64,000 nucleotides of DNA. It comes from Ariolimax columbianus. Lineage: Eukaryota; Mollusca; Gastropoda; Stylommatophora; Arionidae. The stretch spans positions 96,710,730 to 96,774,729 of the forward strand of contig JAVGWX010000005.1 in the NCBI GenBank assembly GCA_036924085.1, given 5' to 3'. The position numbers were made by a program, and so were the translations under genes. Positions 1 through 12,095 of this stretch are shown one piece after another. Within the stretch, counting starts at the first letter, position 1. Each line of letters starts with the position of its first letter. Below the pieces are notes generated by a model. The model saw only the letters and a program-made list of their open reading frames with translations. It had not been told where the DNA came from and searched no databases.

Positions 1-598
1 CGAAGCCTCAACCCGGTTTCCCTATGCGAAGCCCCGATGAATCCAGTTATATGACGGCATTACTATCCTGCATGTTGGCGCTGATCAGCTGGTTTATATA
101 GAAATTTACTTTCGAATTGCACCACTCTCTGCATTCCCTGCCTACGGTAATGACTGTGGGGATCTGTCGTTCTATCACCATTTATACGGACCCAATTATT
201 GTGCACTTCCAACTGTAATCGCTTGTCCAATCGTTCTAGTGTGCCATCTACATCTCTGATTCTTCTTCCCTGTGTGTCTGAGCTGCTATTGTACAGCAGA
301 TGAATACACGGTAACTCGTATTTGGTGTTAGACAGGATGGTCCGGCTGTAGGGTAGAAAACTCTTACACATTACATTACACATGTGCCTAATTAAAATAG
401 TACTAGCAATACCCGTGCAGATGTGCACATTGATCGAGCCTAACAAGATGAAAGAAGCAGCAGAAATTAAATATGTAAATTCTCTCTCATCGTCTGCCTG
501 ATCCCGCCCATTTCGCATCTCCTCCTCCCACTCAACCCAAGCATTCCTTTCTCAGCCAGCACCTTTCTTCATCCTTCCAACGGCCCATCACCTTATCC
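1..598. other. unique sequence, no recognised gene
   Basis: No repeat, motif or transposon signature was recognised here. A minus-strand frame stays open for about 150 codons (63-518), but its product has no domain, signal peptide or family resemblance that I know. It could be a chance frame or part of an old element. Confidence 0.3.
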
Positions 599-599
599 C

Positions 600-1032
600 C
601 TCTTTCGCTCTTTATTCTTTCTTCCGCTCTTTATTCTTTCTTCCGCTCTTTATTCTTTCTTCCGCTCTTTATTCTTTCTTCTTCCGCTCTTTATTCTTTC
701 TTCTTCCGCTCTTTATTTTTTCCTCCGCTCTTTATTTTTTCCTCCGCTCTTTATTTTTTCCTTCGCTCTTTATTTTTTCCTCCGCTCTTTATTCTTTCCT
801 CCGCTCTTTATTCTTTCCTACGCTCTTTAATTTTTTTCTTCGATCTTTGTTTTTTCCTCCGCTCTTTATTTTTTCCTCCGCTCTTTATTTTTTTCTCTGC
901 TCTTTATTTTTTTCTCCGCTCTTTATCTTTCTTCCGCTCTTTGTTTTCCTCCGCTCTTTATATTTTCCTGCGATCTTTATTTTTTCCTGCGCTCTTTTTG
1001 TCTTCGGCTCTTTATTTTGTCTTCCGGCTTTA
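600..1032. repeat. pyrimidine-rich ~20-bp minisatellite
   Basis: About 20 imperfect copies of a unit with core CCGCTCTTTATTCTTTCTT; unit length drifts between about 18 and 23 bp. The plus strand is almost pure pyrimidine with regular G at the CCGCTC step, so it is strongly strand-asymmetric. Confidence 0.85.
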
Positions 1033-1261
1033 TTTTTTCTTGTCGCCGTTTCTTTCCAGTTTCCTTGCATTTGTCGTTCCTCTCAGCAGTTTTAACCACT
1101 TGCGTAGTACAACAATCTGAGCAGTGTCGAAAACAGTTCATACTAATTTATAGACCAATTATAAACGAAAGACATCAAAGTAAACCGAAAGCGTGACCCT
1201 TCGGATGTATACCAGAAACCAAACTAACCAAATCCCGCAATGTTCTCTAGACGTATTTGGT

Positions 1262-1450
1262 GGTATTCCAATTTGGTGGTGTTCCAATGTTTCAGTTTGC
1301 TGTTCCAATGTTTCAGTTTGCTGTTCCAATGTTTCAGTTTGCTGTTCCAATGTTTCAGTTTGCTGTGCCAGTGTCCCAATGTGGTGGTGGTCCAATGTTT
1401 CAGTTTGCTGTTCCAGTGTCCCAATGTGGTGGTGGTCCAATGTGAGAGTT
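1262..1450. repeat. 21-bp minisatellite
   Basis: Units with core CCAATGTTTCAGTTTGCTGT are repeated head to tail, with an inserted variant CCCAATGTGGTGGTGG that itself recurs. The 21-bp period keeps several frames open; these are not genes. Confidence 0.85.
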
Positions 1451-1615
1451 GTCCAATTTGCTGGGGCTCTAAATGTTTTTTTCCAACACGCCAACAAACC
1501 TGTGGAATTATATAATGTAATGTATCTAATAAATGTATATTTCTGTTCACCATCCATGCGTCTATTTTAAAGTCATCCAAACAATCCATTCGTCTATAAA
1601 GCTAAAATCGTATTC

Positions 1616-1960
1616 ATGATTATCCATCTGTGCAACTGTCCCATCTTTTCAGACATCCATTTTGATTCATTTAGCTTCCATTCACTCGTGTATCTATCCG
1701 TATATTCACCAACCGAATCATATATCCATCCATTTCATAATCCCCCACGAACAATCATATCCATCGGTCGATCAATCGATCCATCAACCGCCAATCACTC
1801 GCATATCTTTATATTCACCACCTAACCATCCGCCCCAGCCACATGCATCATCCACCTCTATTTGTCATCCCATCATTCAATCATAAATTCATCCAGCAAT
1901 CCATCCCACAACTACTAATTCCCTCAATCAAAAATGTATCCAAGCATCTATCGAGCCATC
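1616..1960. repeat. degenerate ATCCATC-rich tract
   Basis: Low-complexity region dominated by imperfect ATCCATC / CCATCAA words without a stable long period. It looks like a decayed simple repeat. Confidence 0.5.
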
Positions 1961-2187
1961 AATCTAAATATAATTTGCACACATCGGAAATCTGAGTAGA
2001 TTGTAGATTACCAAATGTGAGTAGACAAGTTAGGAAATGAGGGAGCATCAAGAGAACAAGAGGCAATTGCCTTCAAGAAAAGAGGAACCTTCTCAAAGCC
2101 ATTAGGAAAGTCGACCAAACGAAACTGCCCATACCTCGATCGACCGGAGCAAGTGATCCTTTTCCGTTTGAGAACGGGACAGATTGG

Positions 2188-2455
2188 CTCAATCGCACAG
2201 CAGCTACAATTAGCTCCATCGCACACCAGCTAAAATTAGCTCCATCGCACACCAGCTACAATTGGCTCCATCGCACACCAGCTACAAGTGGCTCCATCGC
2301 ACACCAGCTACAATCGGCTCCATCGCACACCAGCTACAATCGGCTCCATCGCACACCAGCTACAATTGGCTCCATCGCACACCAGCTACAATCGGCTCCA
2401 TCGCACACCAGTTACAATTGGCTCCATCGCACGCCAGCTACAATTGGCTCCATCT
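2188..2455. repeat. 26-bp minisatellite
   Basis: About ten copies of a 26-bp unit (core CTCCATCGCACACCAGCTAC) that differ mainly at AATTGG/AATCGG/AAGTGG positions. Confidence 0.9.
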
Positions 2456-3497
2456 CCCATGTTTGTGCAGGAAAGCAGCGTAGACAGTCGAACATATCCT
2501 GCAAGACTTGTATACTTAGTCAATTGTGTTCTTTGCAATGGCTTACGGAGAAGCACCTCATTGCAAAACTGTAAGCCTTGAAGCCTGCACCACAGGAACC
2601 TTCATTCAGCTAATTGGACGCGTAAAAACGTGCTAGAAGAAAGGTAAGCCGTATTTTAGAAGAATAAAAGAGTGGATATAAATCGTTTTCTTGAGTTTGA
2701 GTATGAAGCAGAAAATGGGTCGATCCTTGTTTGCCTTTTTCCGTATTTGAAATCTCTGCTTTAAATGTCACGTCCTACGCAAGTAGGCATACGTCCCTTT
2801 GATCATCTGGCCCTGTTTTTGTAAACAATCATTTCTTATGACCATCATCTCTCTAGCACCACCCGCGTCATCTCTCTAGCACCATCATCTCTCCAGCACC
2901 AACCACCATATTCTGATTATATGTAGTTTGTTCATGTATATACAAGCTTTGATGTCTACACTTCAAAGAACATTTAATCGCATAAGTGCACTCCCCTTCT
3001 TTCATTACTTATGTGATTCCATCATTTCAACTAGATTTTGTTTACGTCGATTATACTGTAGAAATGTTCCCTTGTTTAAACCCCGACTCGCTGGCAGCAC
3101 TAGATTCATCTTGTTTTAATTTGTTTCCTTCAGTCTGCCCTTTCGCTGTTAGAAATATATAGATTTTTGTTTCCCATCACAAAGTTGGCAGAAAGGTTAA
3201 AGATTGTCGTCCATCGTGGGTTCTTAGCTTTTACTGTGCCATGCACCTCTTTTGACAGATTGCTAAGTCAAGTCTATAAACTTCTTAGACAATCTGGCAA
3301 GTATATGAACCACTTAGATAATTTGGCAAATCTATGACATTTCAGATAGCCTGACGTTTGAGCTTATTATACATTTTGTTGTCTATGGACCCGTTAAGAG
3401 TGATGTATTTAGACAGTTTGAAGTCTGTGAACCCTTTAGACAGTTCAAGTTTATAGTCCCCGTATACAGCTTTGTGACTAACGTAGAATTTACCTCT
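2456..3497. other. unique sequence, nothing recognised
   Basis: AT-rich unique DNA. A short dispersed motif CATCTCTCTAGCACCA repeats three times at 2843-2900. No coding or RNA feature was recognised. Confidence 0.4.
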
Positions 3498-3778
3498 GAT
3501 TGTCTGCTCCTTGATAGTCTGCTCCTTGATAGTCTGCTCTTCGATAGTCTGCTCCTCGATAGTCTGCTCCTTGATTGACTGCTCCTTGATAGTCTGCTCC
3601 TTGATAGTCTGCTCCTTGATAGTCTGCTCCTTGATAGTCTGCTCCTTGATAGTCTGCTCTGTGTCTGCTCTTTGTCTGCTCCTTGATAATCTGCTCCGTG
3701 CCTGCTCCTTGTCTGCTCATTGATAGCTTGCTCTTTGATAGTTTGCCCTTTGATAGTTTGCCCTTTGATAGTCTGCTT
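3498..3778. repeat. 15-bp minisatellite
   Basis: About 18 copies of a 15-bp unit CTCCTTGATAGTCTG, degenerating at the right end into CTTTGATAGTTTGCC variants. The minus frame reads a repeating GADYQ pentapeptide, which is a by-product of the triplet-phased unit. Confidence 0.9.
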
Positions 3779-4700
3779 ATGAAGGTATGTACTTTGTTAA
3801 TTAGATGGTCTTTGGACCACTTTGGTAGTCTGAAGTATATGAACCCGTCTGAAAGACTGAGGTTTATGAACCCCTCTGATCGTCTACTGACGTCTATGAA
3901 CCCCGTTAATAGTCTGAAGTAAATGGATCTTTAACGGCCCATTAATTTCTTAAGTAGTCTGGTGATTAAAGACCACTATGATATGTCTTATAAGGCCTAA
4001 GTTTTGCAGATAAAGCGCCTGGACCCATAAAATGAGCCGATGTCTACAGTAACGTTGTTAGTCGAAAGTAGATGACCACAGTTGAAACTGATTATCGTAA
4101 AACGCTTACTGAATCACTCGAGTACTCGCTGATAAATACATGAAATAAGATACTTATTTCTTAAGTTGTATTAACCGAATATTTTATTCAATATCATTGC
4201 CCGTACATTTTGTTTCCTTCTTTCACTTGGATTTTCTGCTGGAATGGTATACCTTTTGTGTAAACTACAGTATGAGTAGAAGAGGAAAGGACAAGCATTT
4301 CAGAATAGGTTGGATGCGCATAGCTTTTAGAACAAGAAAATGTAAATGACACAGGTGGTATGGACTCTGCAGATTCTTCTAAACAAGTATGAAGTCTAAA
4401 CAAGTATGAAGACGTTAAGTTAACATTATCTTTCTATTCTTAGATATAAATGTTATATTTTGTTTCAAGGCTACGGTGTGAGGGTTAAAACGCTAGTTTC
4501 CCGTCTTTGTTGCTGTCAATTCAATGGTAACATTAAACTGATGTGATTTGTTGATTACTTTTGTAAACGTTTTCTACATGTAGGTGTAAGTAGCACTTGA
4601 ATTATATTCACAGGAAACCGTGTGTTTTGTCCGTGTGGTAGGCCCTTTGACCAGACCACTTTTGGGGTCTCGCGATTTGAAACTTTTCGTGGGTTCTTTT
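3779..4700. other. unique sequence, nothing recognised
   Basis: Unique AT-rich DNA. A loosely repeated phrase 'TCTGAAGT.TATGAACCC' at about 3830-3920 and 3410-3450 suggests an older, decayed tandem repeat around the 15-bp array. No gene seen. Confidence 0.35.
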
Positions 4701-4799
4701 TGGTAACCTTCATTTGATGTCTTTTTGCAGGTTTGGTAACCTTAATTTGATGTATTTTTGCAGGTTTGGTAACCTTAATTTGATGTCTTTTTGCAGGTT
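4701..4799. repeat. 33-bp tandem triplication
   Basis: Three copies of a 33-bp unit (core GGTAACCTTAATTTGATGT followed by CTTTTTGCAGGT) sit immediately left of the large G-rich array. Confidence 0.85.
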
Positions 4800-4844
4800 T
4801 CTTGAGGTAGATACCTGAGGTGACTGTTGCCGCCCCTTGGTGGC

Positions 4845-6360
4845 AACCTCTTGTGGTGGGGTATAACCTCTTGTGGTGGGGTGTAACCTCTTGTGCTGGG
4901 GTGTAACCTCTTGTGGTGGGGTGTAACCTTTTGTGGTGGGGTGTAACCTTTTGTGGTGGGGTGTAACCTCTTGTGGTGGTGGGGTGTAACCTTTTGTGGT
5001 GGTGGGGTGTAACCTCTTGTGGTGGTGGTGGGGTGTAACCTCTTGTGGTGGTGGTGGGGTGTAACCTCTTGTGGTGGTGGTGGGGTGTAACCTCTTGTGG
5101 GGGTGGTGGGGTGTAACCTCTTGTGGTGGTGGTGGTGGGGTGTAACCTCTTGTGGTGGTGGGGTGTAACCTCTTGTGGTGGTGGGGTGTAACCTCTTGTG
5201 GTGGTGGTGGTGGTGGGGTGTAACCTCTTGTGGTGGTGGTGGGGTGTAACCTCTTGTGGTGGTGGTGGTGGTGGGGTGTAACCTCTTGTGGTGGTGGTGG
5301 TGGTGGGGTGTAACCTCTTGTGGTGGTGGTGGGGTGTAACCTCTTGTGGTGGTGGTGGGGTGTAACCTCTTGTGGTGGTGGTGGGGTGTAACCTCTTGTG
5401 GTGGTGGTGGTGGTGGGGTGTAACCTCTTGTGGTGGTGGTGGGGTGTAACCTCTTGTGGTGGTGGTGGTGGTGGTGGGGTGTAACCTCTTGTGGTGGTGG
5501 TGGTGGGGTGTAACCTCTTGTGGTGGTGGTGGTGGGGTGTAACCTCTTGTGGTGGTGGTGGTGGTGGTGGTGGTGGGGTGTAACCTCTTGTGGTGGTGGT
5601 GGTGGTGGTGGTGGGGTGTAACCTCTTGTGGTGGTGGTGGTGGTGGGGTGTAACCTCTTGTGGTGGTGGTGGTGGTGGTGGGGTGTAACCTCTTGGGGTG
5701 GTGGTGGTGGGGTGTAACCTCTTGGGGTGGTGGTGGTGGGGTGTAACCTCTTGGGGTGGTGGTGGTGGGGTGTAACCTCTTGTGGTGGTGGTGGTGGTGG
5801 TGGTGGTGGGGTGTAACCTCTTGTGGTGGTGGTGGTGGTGGTGGTGGGGTGTAACCTCTTGTGGTGGTGGTGGGGTGTAACCTCTTGTGGTGGTGGTGGT
5901 GGTGGGGTGTAACCTCTTGTGGTGGTGGTGGTGTGGTGGGGTGTAACCTCTTGTGGTGGTGGTGGTGTGGTGGGGTGTAACCTCTTGTGGTGGTGGTGGT
6001 GTGGTGGGGTGTAACCTCTTGTGGTGGTGGTGGTGGTGTGGTGGGGTGTAACCTCTTGTGGTGGTGGTGGTGGTGTGGTGGGGTGTAACCTCTTGTGGTG
6101 GTGGTGGTGTGTAACCTGTAGGGGTGGTGGTGGTGGTGTGTAACCTGTAGGGGTGGTGGTGGTGGTGTGTAACCTGTGGGGGTGGTGGGGTGTAACCTCT
6201 TGTGGTGGTGGTGGAGGATGTAACTTATTGTGGTGGTGGTGGTGGTGGGGTGTAACCTCTTGTGGTGGTGGTGGTGGTGGGGTGTAACCTCTTGTGGTGG
6301 GGTGTAACCTCTTGTGGTGGTGGTGGGGTGTAACCTCTTGTGGTGGTGGTGGTGGGGTGT
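4845..6360. repeat. G-rich (GGT)n-type minisatellite, subfamily 1
   Basis: Repeats of GTAACCTCTTGTGG followed by a variable run of GGT triplets and GGGGT. Unit length changes only by triplet gain or loss, which is why one minus frame stays open for 740 codons as Pro/Thr/His-rich sequence. No initiation context, domain or flanking exon supports a protein. The plus strand is rich in GGTGGTGGTGGGG and could form G-quadruplex-like structures. Confidence 0.9.
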
Positions 6361-6905
6361 ATCCTCTTGTGGTGGTGTGTAGGCTGTTGTGGTGCTGGTG
6401 GGGTGTAGGCTCTTGTGGTGCTGGTGGTGTGTAGGCTCTTGTGGTGCTGGTGGTGTGTAGGCTCTTGTGGTGCTGGTGGTGTGTAGGCTCTTGTGGTGCT
6501 GGTGGTGTGTAGGCTGTTGTGGTGCTGGTGGGGTGTAGGCTCTTGTGGTGCTGGTGGTGTGTAGGCTCTTGTGGTGCTGGTGGTGTGTAGGCTCTTGTGG
6601 TGCTGGTGGTGTGTAGGCTCTTGTGGTGCTGGTGGTGTGTAGGCTCTTGTGGTGGTGGTGGGGTGTAGGCTCTTGTGGGGGTGGTGGTGGGGTGTAGGTT
6701 CTTGTGGTGGTGCTGGTGGGGTGTATGCTCTTGTGGTGGTGCTGGTGGGGTGTAGGCTCTTGTGGTGGTGCTGGTGGGGTGTAGGCTCTTGTGGTGGTGC
6801 TGGTGGGGTGTAGGCTCTTGTGGTGGTGCTGGTGGGGTGTAGGCTCTTGTGGTGCTGGTGGTCTGTACGCTCTTGTGGTGCTGGTGGTGGAGGGTGGGGG
6901 GTGGT
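6361..6905. repeat. G-rich minisatellite, subfamily 2
   Basis: Direct continuation of the preceding array with a changed unit: GTAGGCTCTTGTGGTGCTGG replaces GTAACCTCTTGTGGTGG. The boundary near 6361-6390 is sharp, and each side is internally homogeneous. Confidence 0.85.
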
Positions 6906-7956
6906 GGTGGTGGCTTGTGGGTGGAAACGAGCCTTTTTAGTGGTTCTTTATAGGTCTCTCGAAGACCACTTTGTGGTAGCCCGCTGTAGTGGACCATACT
7001 ACGAGTCCTTGTGATTGCCTCGTATGGTAACTCATCGAACTGACCCCTTATGGTTTCGTGATTTGGGGCTCACATGTTTCAAATTGTAAGACCCGTATTG
7101 GCAAGAGGACCGTTTACATTTCGTGTGGCTTCCGATTCCGAGACCAGGCTTCCTGTCAGAAAAGTAAAAGAACATTGGAAGGAAAGGCGAAGATTAGACA
7201 CGATTCTAGTGAAAGCTTCGCTGAGATAAACATACATGCCTGGATTAACATTATCGATTTTGTTTGAGCTGCTTGGAGAGATCTTCACGTCCAGATCTGG
7301 GAAATTATGGTTGTATGCTGAATCTGAAGACTTGCCAAACTAAATGTTATACTAGAAACGTGAATACGGTTGATAAAGCAGTTAGCAATTGGAGATATGA
7401 GTATAGAACCACTGCTACACTTGAAGCACAAACTGAGGAGCGACTAAAAGTGCATTCTAACCTATTGGTTTAGACTTCAATTCTTTTAAATACACAACTT
7501 GCCATTAACATGTACGGTAAAAAACCTCCCCAGGTGTGAAGTAGCATTATGGGATTTGAAGTTGATAGGTCTCAGTCTGATTATTGTCTCTTGCTCCTTT
7601 CATAAGAGCTGTCAGATTTTCTAAAAATACTTAGTCTACAAGCTAGGTTCTCAAGGTTCTTAGGGGCCTCATTTTGAGAACTTAATTTGTTTAAAAGGTT
7701 TACAAAAAGCGCCCGATTTTTTACTTCGTCTAGAGTTGTACGAAGGATAAACTCGGCACAAGTTTGTCTGAAGATGCCATAACTCGCGAACAGAAAAGTA
7801 TCGTGCTGAATATTTTCACTGACCATTCTTTGGCGCGTGTGTAGATCAGTTAACTTATTTCACGTCCATATGTCATTCTTTAGAGCTGTCATCAAATGCT
7901 TATGTTCACCGGCAGAACAGAATGTAGAGACGGGATCCCACCTGATTTGACCAAAT
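6906..7956. other. unique sequence, nothing recognised
   Basis: Several 60-80 codon frames occur on both strands, but none resembles a known family and splice-like borders are absent. Confidence 0.35.
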
Positions 7957-8127
7957 GCCGCAAGGGGGCCCAGTGAAACCACTGCAAGGGGGCCCAGTGA
8001 AACCACTGCAAGGGGGCCCAGTGAAACCACTGAAATGGGGCCCAGTGAAACCACTGAAATGGGGCCCAGTGAAACCATTGAAAGGGGGCCCGGTGAAACC
8101 ACTGAAAGGGTGCCCGGTGAAACCACT
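7957..8127. repeat. 24-bp minisatellite
   Basis: Seven copies of a 24-bp unit (core GGGGGCCCAGTGAAACCACT), with a GGGCCC palindrome in each. Frames on both strands remain open because 24 is a multiple of three. Confidence 0.9.
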
Positions 8128-8649
8128 GCACATATGTGTTGAAAGATGCCATTTTATTACATTTTCAAGATAGGAAAGCTGCACAGATTGTAATATCACA
8201 TAATATAATATATAACTATCGAGATGTTGCACTGCTCGTGTTGTATGAAGTTTTCTACAGAGTAATTCTATTGTGGCTATAAATGACTGAGCATGTATAT
8301 CTGGAGTAGCAATGTAGATTCAGGTCTGGACATCGATCATGAATTCTTTGTTTCCTCTTCATTAGAAAAAGTCACGCGAGCAGAATCAGCCCGTTATGTC
8401 CTTTTTTGACCTGACAAACCATTAGATTTATTTAGTAGTGATTGACATAGTTTAATGTGATGGTGACATATCACAATCATTTGGCATTTGCAGTGGTGTT
8501 AAGCTATGTCCTCGTCCCGACACTGTTTAGAATTGTTACCGTGCTACTAAAGCATAGATTTGGAAGCGATGAAGGAATCTTGTCATTTCACTAGGTCGGA
8601 TGCTGGGCTGTAACCTTGCAAGGCCCAAACCCATAAAAGATCAGAAGTA

Positions 8650-9340
8650 GGACAGCATAAGAGACCTGATTTTCACTGATGATGCCGTAATTTTCGCTCT
8701 CAGCCAGCAGGAATTTCAGAGGTTGATAGATCGCTTCTCCCAGACATTGAGACGTTGGTCTCACAGCGTCTCAACACATGTGTTGGGACAGGAAGTAGAT
8801 GCCACGCCAACATTTAGCATCAACAATTTTGAATTGGCAACTGGGTACCAATTCCCATAGCAGGGTTCTCAACGACAAGCTCTCTAGACCCAGACATAGA
8901 CTGTCACATATGTATAGCTACTGCTATATTTCCACGTCTATCCGCACGTGTGTGTAAAAACCAGAAACTTTAACTTCCAGCCGAGGCCATAATTTACCAT
9001 GCATATGTTAACATGCACCTAAATGGTAGTGAAACTCGGGACATCTGGGATACTTGGGAAATTCTGTCAAACAAGAGTCCAATTACATGGAGGTATAGAG
9101 TGACAAATGTATAGGTACGTTTTTCAAGGCTGTATACACTTAGGCAGCGAACATAACGGACTACAATGGCTTGGTCATGTTCGTCGCATGAAAGATGGTC
9201 GCATACCCTAAGATATCCTCTATAGACAGTTGGCGAATGGCAAAAGAACAGTCGGCCGACCACAGCTGAGGTTCAAATATATGTAAGCGTGACATGAAGG
9301 CATTCGACATGGGTCTGACATTGGGAGGAAGTTTCAAACC
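8650..9340 (+). mobile_element. decayed non-LTR retrotransposon RT fragment
   Basis: Translation near 8662-8830 gives LIFTDDAVIFALS, then QRLIDRFSQTLRRW, the pattern around the RT catalytic F(A)DD box and following helix in LINE ORF2 proteins. From about 9160 to 9290 the frame reads LQWLGHVRRMKDGRIP, a stop, DILYRQLANGKRTVGRPQ, the usual tail of these proteins. Stops and frameshifts interrupt it and the region between the two blocks is poorly conserved, so it is a dead copy. It ends at the large 30-bp array starting near 9434. Confidence 0.75.
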
Positions 9341-9433
9341 GCATCAAGTAGAGATGTAACCTACCATGAAGAGTCGACCCATGCTGGACGAAAAGCACTT
9401 GCAACGCTCACAAATTCTACAGCGCTTAAAAAA

Positions 9434-10545
9434 AAGTCAGGATTCCGTGGTCATATCTACCAATAGTCAGGAGTACGTGGTCTCATCTACCCATAGTCAG
9501 GAGTCCGTGGTCACATCTACCCATAGTCAAGAGTCCGTGGTCACATCTACCCATAGTCAAGAGTCCGTGGTCACATCTACCCATAGTCAGGAGTCCGTGG
9601 TCACATCTACCCATAGTCAGGAGTCCGTGGTCACATCTACCCATAGTCAGGAGTCCGTGGTCACATCTACCCATAGTCAGGAGTCCGTGGTCACATCTAC
9701 CCATAGTCAGGAGTCCGTGGTCACATCTACCCATAGTCAGGAGTCCGTGGTCACATCTACCCATAGTCTGGAGTCCGTGGTCACATCTACCCATAGTCAG
9801 GAGTCCGTGGTCACATCTACCCATAGTCAGGAGTCCGTGGTCACATCTACCCATAGTCAGGAGTCCGTGGTCACATCTACCCATAGTCAGGAGTCCGTGG
9901 TCACATATACCCATAGTCAGGAGTCCGTGGTCACATATACCCATAGTCAGGAGTCCGTGGTCACATCTACCCATAGTCAGAAGTCCGTGGTCACATCTAC
10001 CCATAGTAGGAGTCCGTGGTCACATCTACCCATAGTAGGAGTCCGTGGTCACATCTACCCATAGTAGGAGTGCACGGTCCCATCTACCCATAGCCAGGAG
10101 TGCATGGTCCCATCTACCCATAGTCAGAAGTCAGTGGTCACACCTAATCATAGTCAGAAGTCCGTGGTCACACCTAATCATAGTCAAAAGTCCGTGGTCA
10201 CACCTAATCATAGTCAAAAGTCCGTGGTCACACCTAATCATAGCCAGAAGTCCGTGGTCACATCTACCCATAGTCAGGAGTCCGTGGTCACATCTACCCA
10301 TAGTCAGGAGTCCGTGGTCACATCTACCCATAGTCAGGAGTCCGTGGTCACATCTACCCATAGTCAGGAGTCCGTGGTCACATCTACCCATAGTCAGGAG
10401 TCCGTGGTCACATCTACCCATAGTCAGGAGTCCGTGGTCACATCTACCCATAGTCAGGAGTCCGTGGTCACATCTACCCATAGTCAGGAGTCCGTGGTCA
10501 CATCTACCCATAGTCAGGAGTCCGTGGTCACATCTACCCATAGTC
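9434..10545. repeat. 30-bp satellite-like array
   Basis: About 37 near-identical 30-bp units (core CATAGTCAGGAGTCCGTGG, then TCACATCTACC). The region 9998-10130 contains shortened units, and 10139-10260 is a local sub-block with CACCTAATCATAG. The plus frame reads SQESVVTSTH repeated, a by-product of the triplet period. Confidence 0.95.
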
Positions 10546-12095
10546 AGGGGACTCATTGGTCACATCTACCCATAGTCAGGGGAGTCGTTGGTCACATCTA
10601 CCCATAGTCAGGGGACTCGTTGGTCACATCTACCCATAGTCAGGGGACTCGTTGGTCACATCTACCCATAGTCAGGGGACTCGTTGGTCACATCTACCCA
10701 TAGTCAAGGGACTCGTTGATCACATCTACCCATAGTCAGGGGACTCGTTGGTCACATCTACCCATAGTCAGGGGACTCGTTGGTCACATCTACCCATAGT
10801 CAGGGGACTCGTTGGTCACATCTACCCATAGTCAGGGGACTCGTTGGTCGCATCTACCCATAGTCAGGGGACTCGTTGGTCGCATCTACCCATAGTCAGG
10901 GGACGCGTTGGTCACATCTACCCATAGTCAGGGGACGCGTTGGTCACATCTACCCATAGTCAGGGGACTCGTTGGTCACATCTACCCATAGTCAGGGGAC
11001 TCGTTGGTCACATCTACCCATAGTCAGGGGACTCGTTGGTCACATCTACCCATAGTCAGGGGACTCGTTGGTCACATCTACCCATAGTCAGGGGACTCGT
11101 TGGTCACATCTACCCATAGTCAGGGGACTCGTTGGTCACATCTACCCATAGTCAGGGGACTCGTTGGTCACACCTACCCATAGTCAGGGGACTCGTTGGT
11201 CACATCTACCCATAGTCAGGGAACTCGTTGGTCAAATCTACCCATAGTCAGGGAACTCGTTGGTCACATCTACCCATAGTCAGGGGACGCGTTGGTCACA
11301 TCTACCCATAGTCAGGGGACGCGTTGGTCACATCTACCCATAGTCAGGGAACGCGTTGGTCACATCTACCCATAGTCAGGGGATTCGTTGGTCACATCTA
11401 CCCATAGTCAGGGGACTCGTTGGTCACATCTACCCATAGTCAGGGGACACGTTGGTCACATCTACCCATAATCAGGGGACTCGTTGGTCACATCTACCCA
11501 TAGTCAGGGGACTCGTTGGTCACATCTACCCATAGTCAGGGGACTCGTTGGTCACATCTACCCGTAGTCAGGGGACTCGTTGGTCACATCTACCCGTAGT
11601 CAGGCGACTCGTTGGTCACATCTACCAGTAGTCAGGCGACTCGTTGGCCACATCTACCCGTAGTCAGGCGACTCGTTGGTCACATCTACCCGTAGTCAGG
11701 CGACTCGTTGGTCACATCTACTCATAGTCAGGCGACTCGTTGGTCACATCTACCCATAGTCAGGGGACTCGTTGGTCACACCTACCCATAATCAGGGGAC
11801 TCGTTGGTCACATCTACCCATAGTCAGGGGACTCGTTGGTCACATCTACCCATAGTCAGGGGACTCGTTGGTCAGACCTACCCATAGTCAGGGGACTCGT
11901 TGGTCAGACCTACCTATATAGTCAGGGGACTCGTTTGTCAGACCTACCTATATAGTCAGGGGACTCGTTGGTCAGACCTACCTATATAGTTAGGGGACTC
12001 GTTGGTCAGATCTACCTATATAGTCAGGGGACTCGTTGGTCACACCTACCTAGTTGGTCACACCTACCTAGTTGGTCACACCTACCTATAGTCAA
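10546..12095. repeat. 32-bp satellite-like array (derived from the 30-bp array)
   Basis: About 48 units in which AGGAGTCCGTGG of the left array is replaced by AGGGGACTCGTTGG, adding two bases. The 32-bp period destroys the open frames. Variants (GACGCG, CAGGCGACTC, CCTATATAG) occur in runs of neighbouring units, as expected from local duplication. Confidence 0.95.

Noticed and set aside
63..518. 151-codon minus frame as a gene
   Set aside because: No recognisable domain or splice context; length is compatible with chance in AT-balanced DNA. Kept only as a note.
4775..6997. 740-codon minus frame (Pro/Thr/His-rich) as a gene
   Set aside because: It is the translation of a triplet-length (GGT) array. 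No domain, exon context or start signal is seen, and the frame is kept open simply because units change by three bases.
9366..10607. Serine/threonine-rich repeat proteins over the 30-bp array
   Set aside because: The frame collapses when the unit becomes 32 bp with no trace of selection; simple tandem-repeat translation.
9434..12095. CRISPR array
   Set aside because: There are no unique spacers between repeats; units are contiguous, and the rest of the window is clearly eukaryotic.
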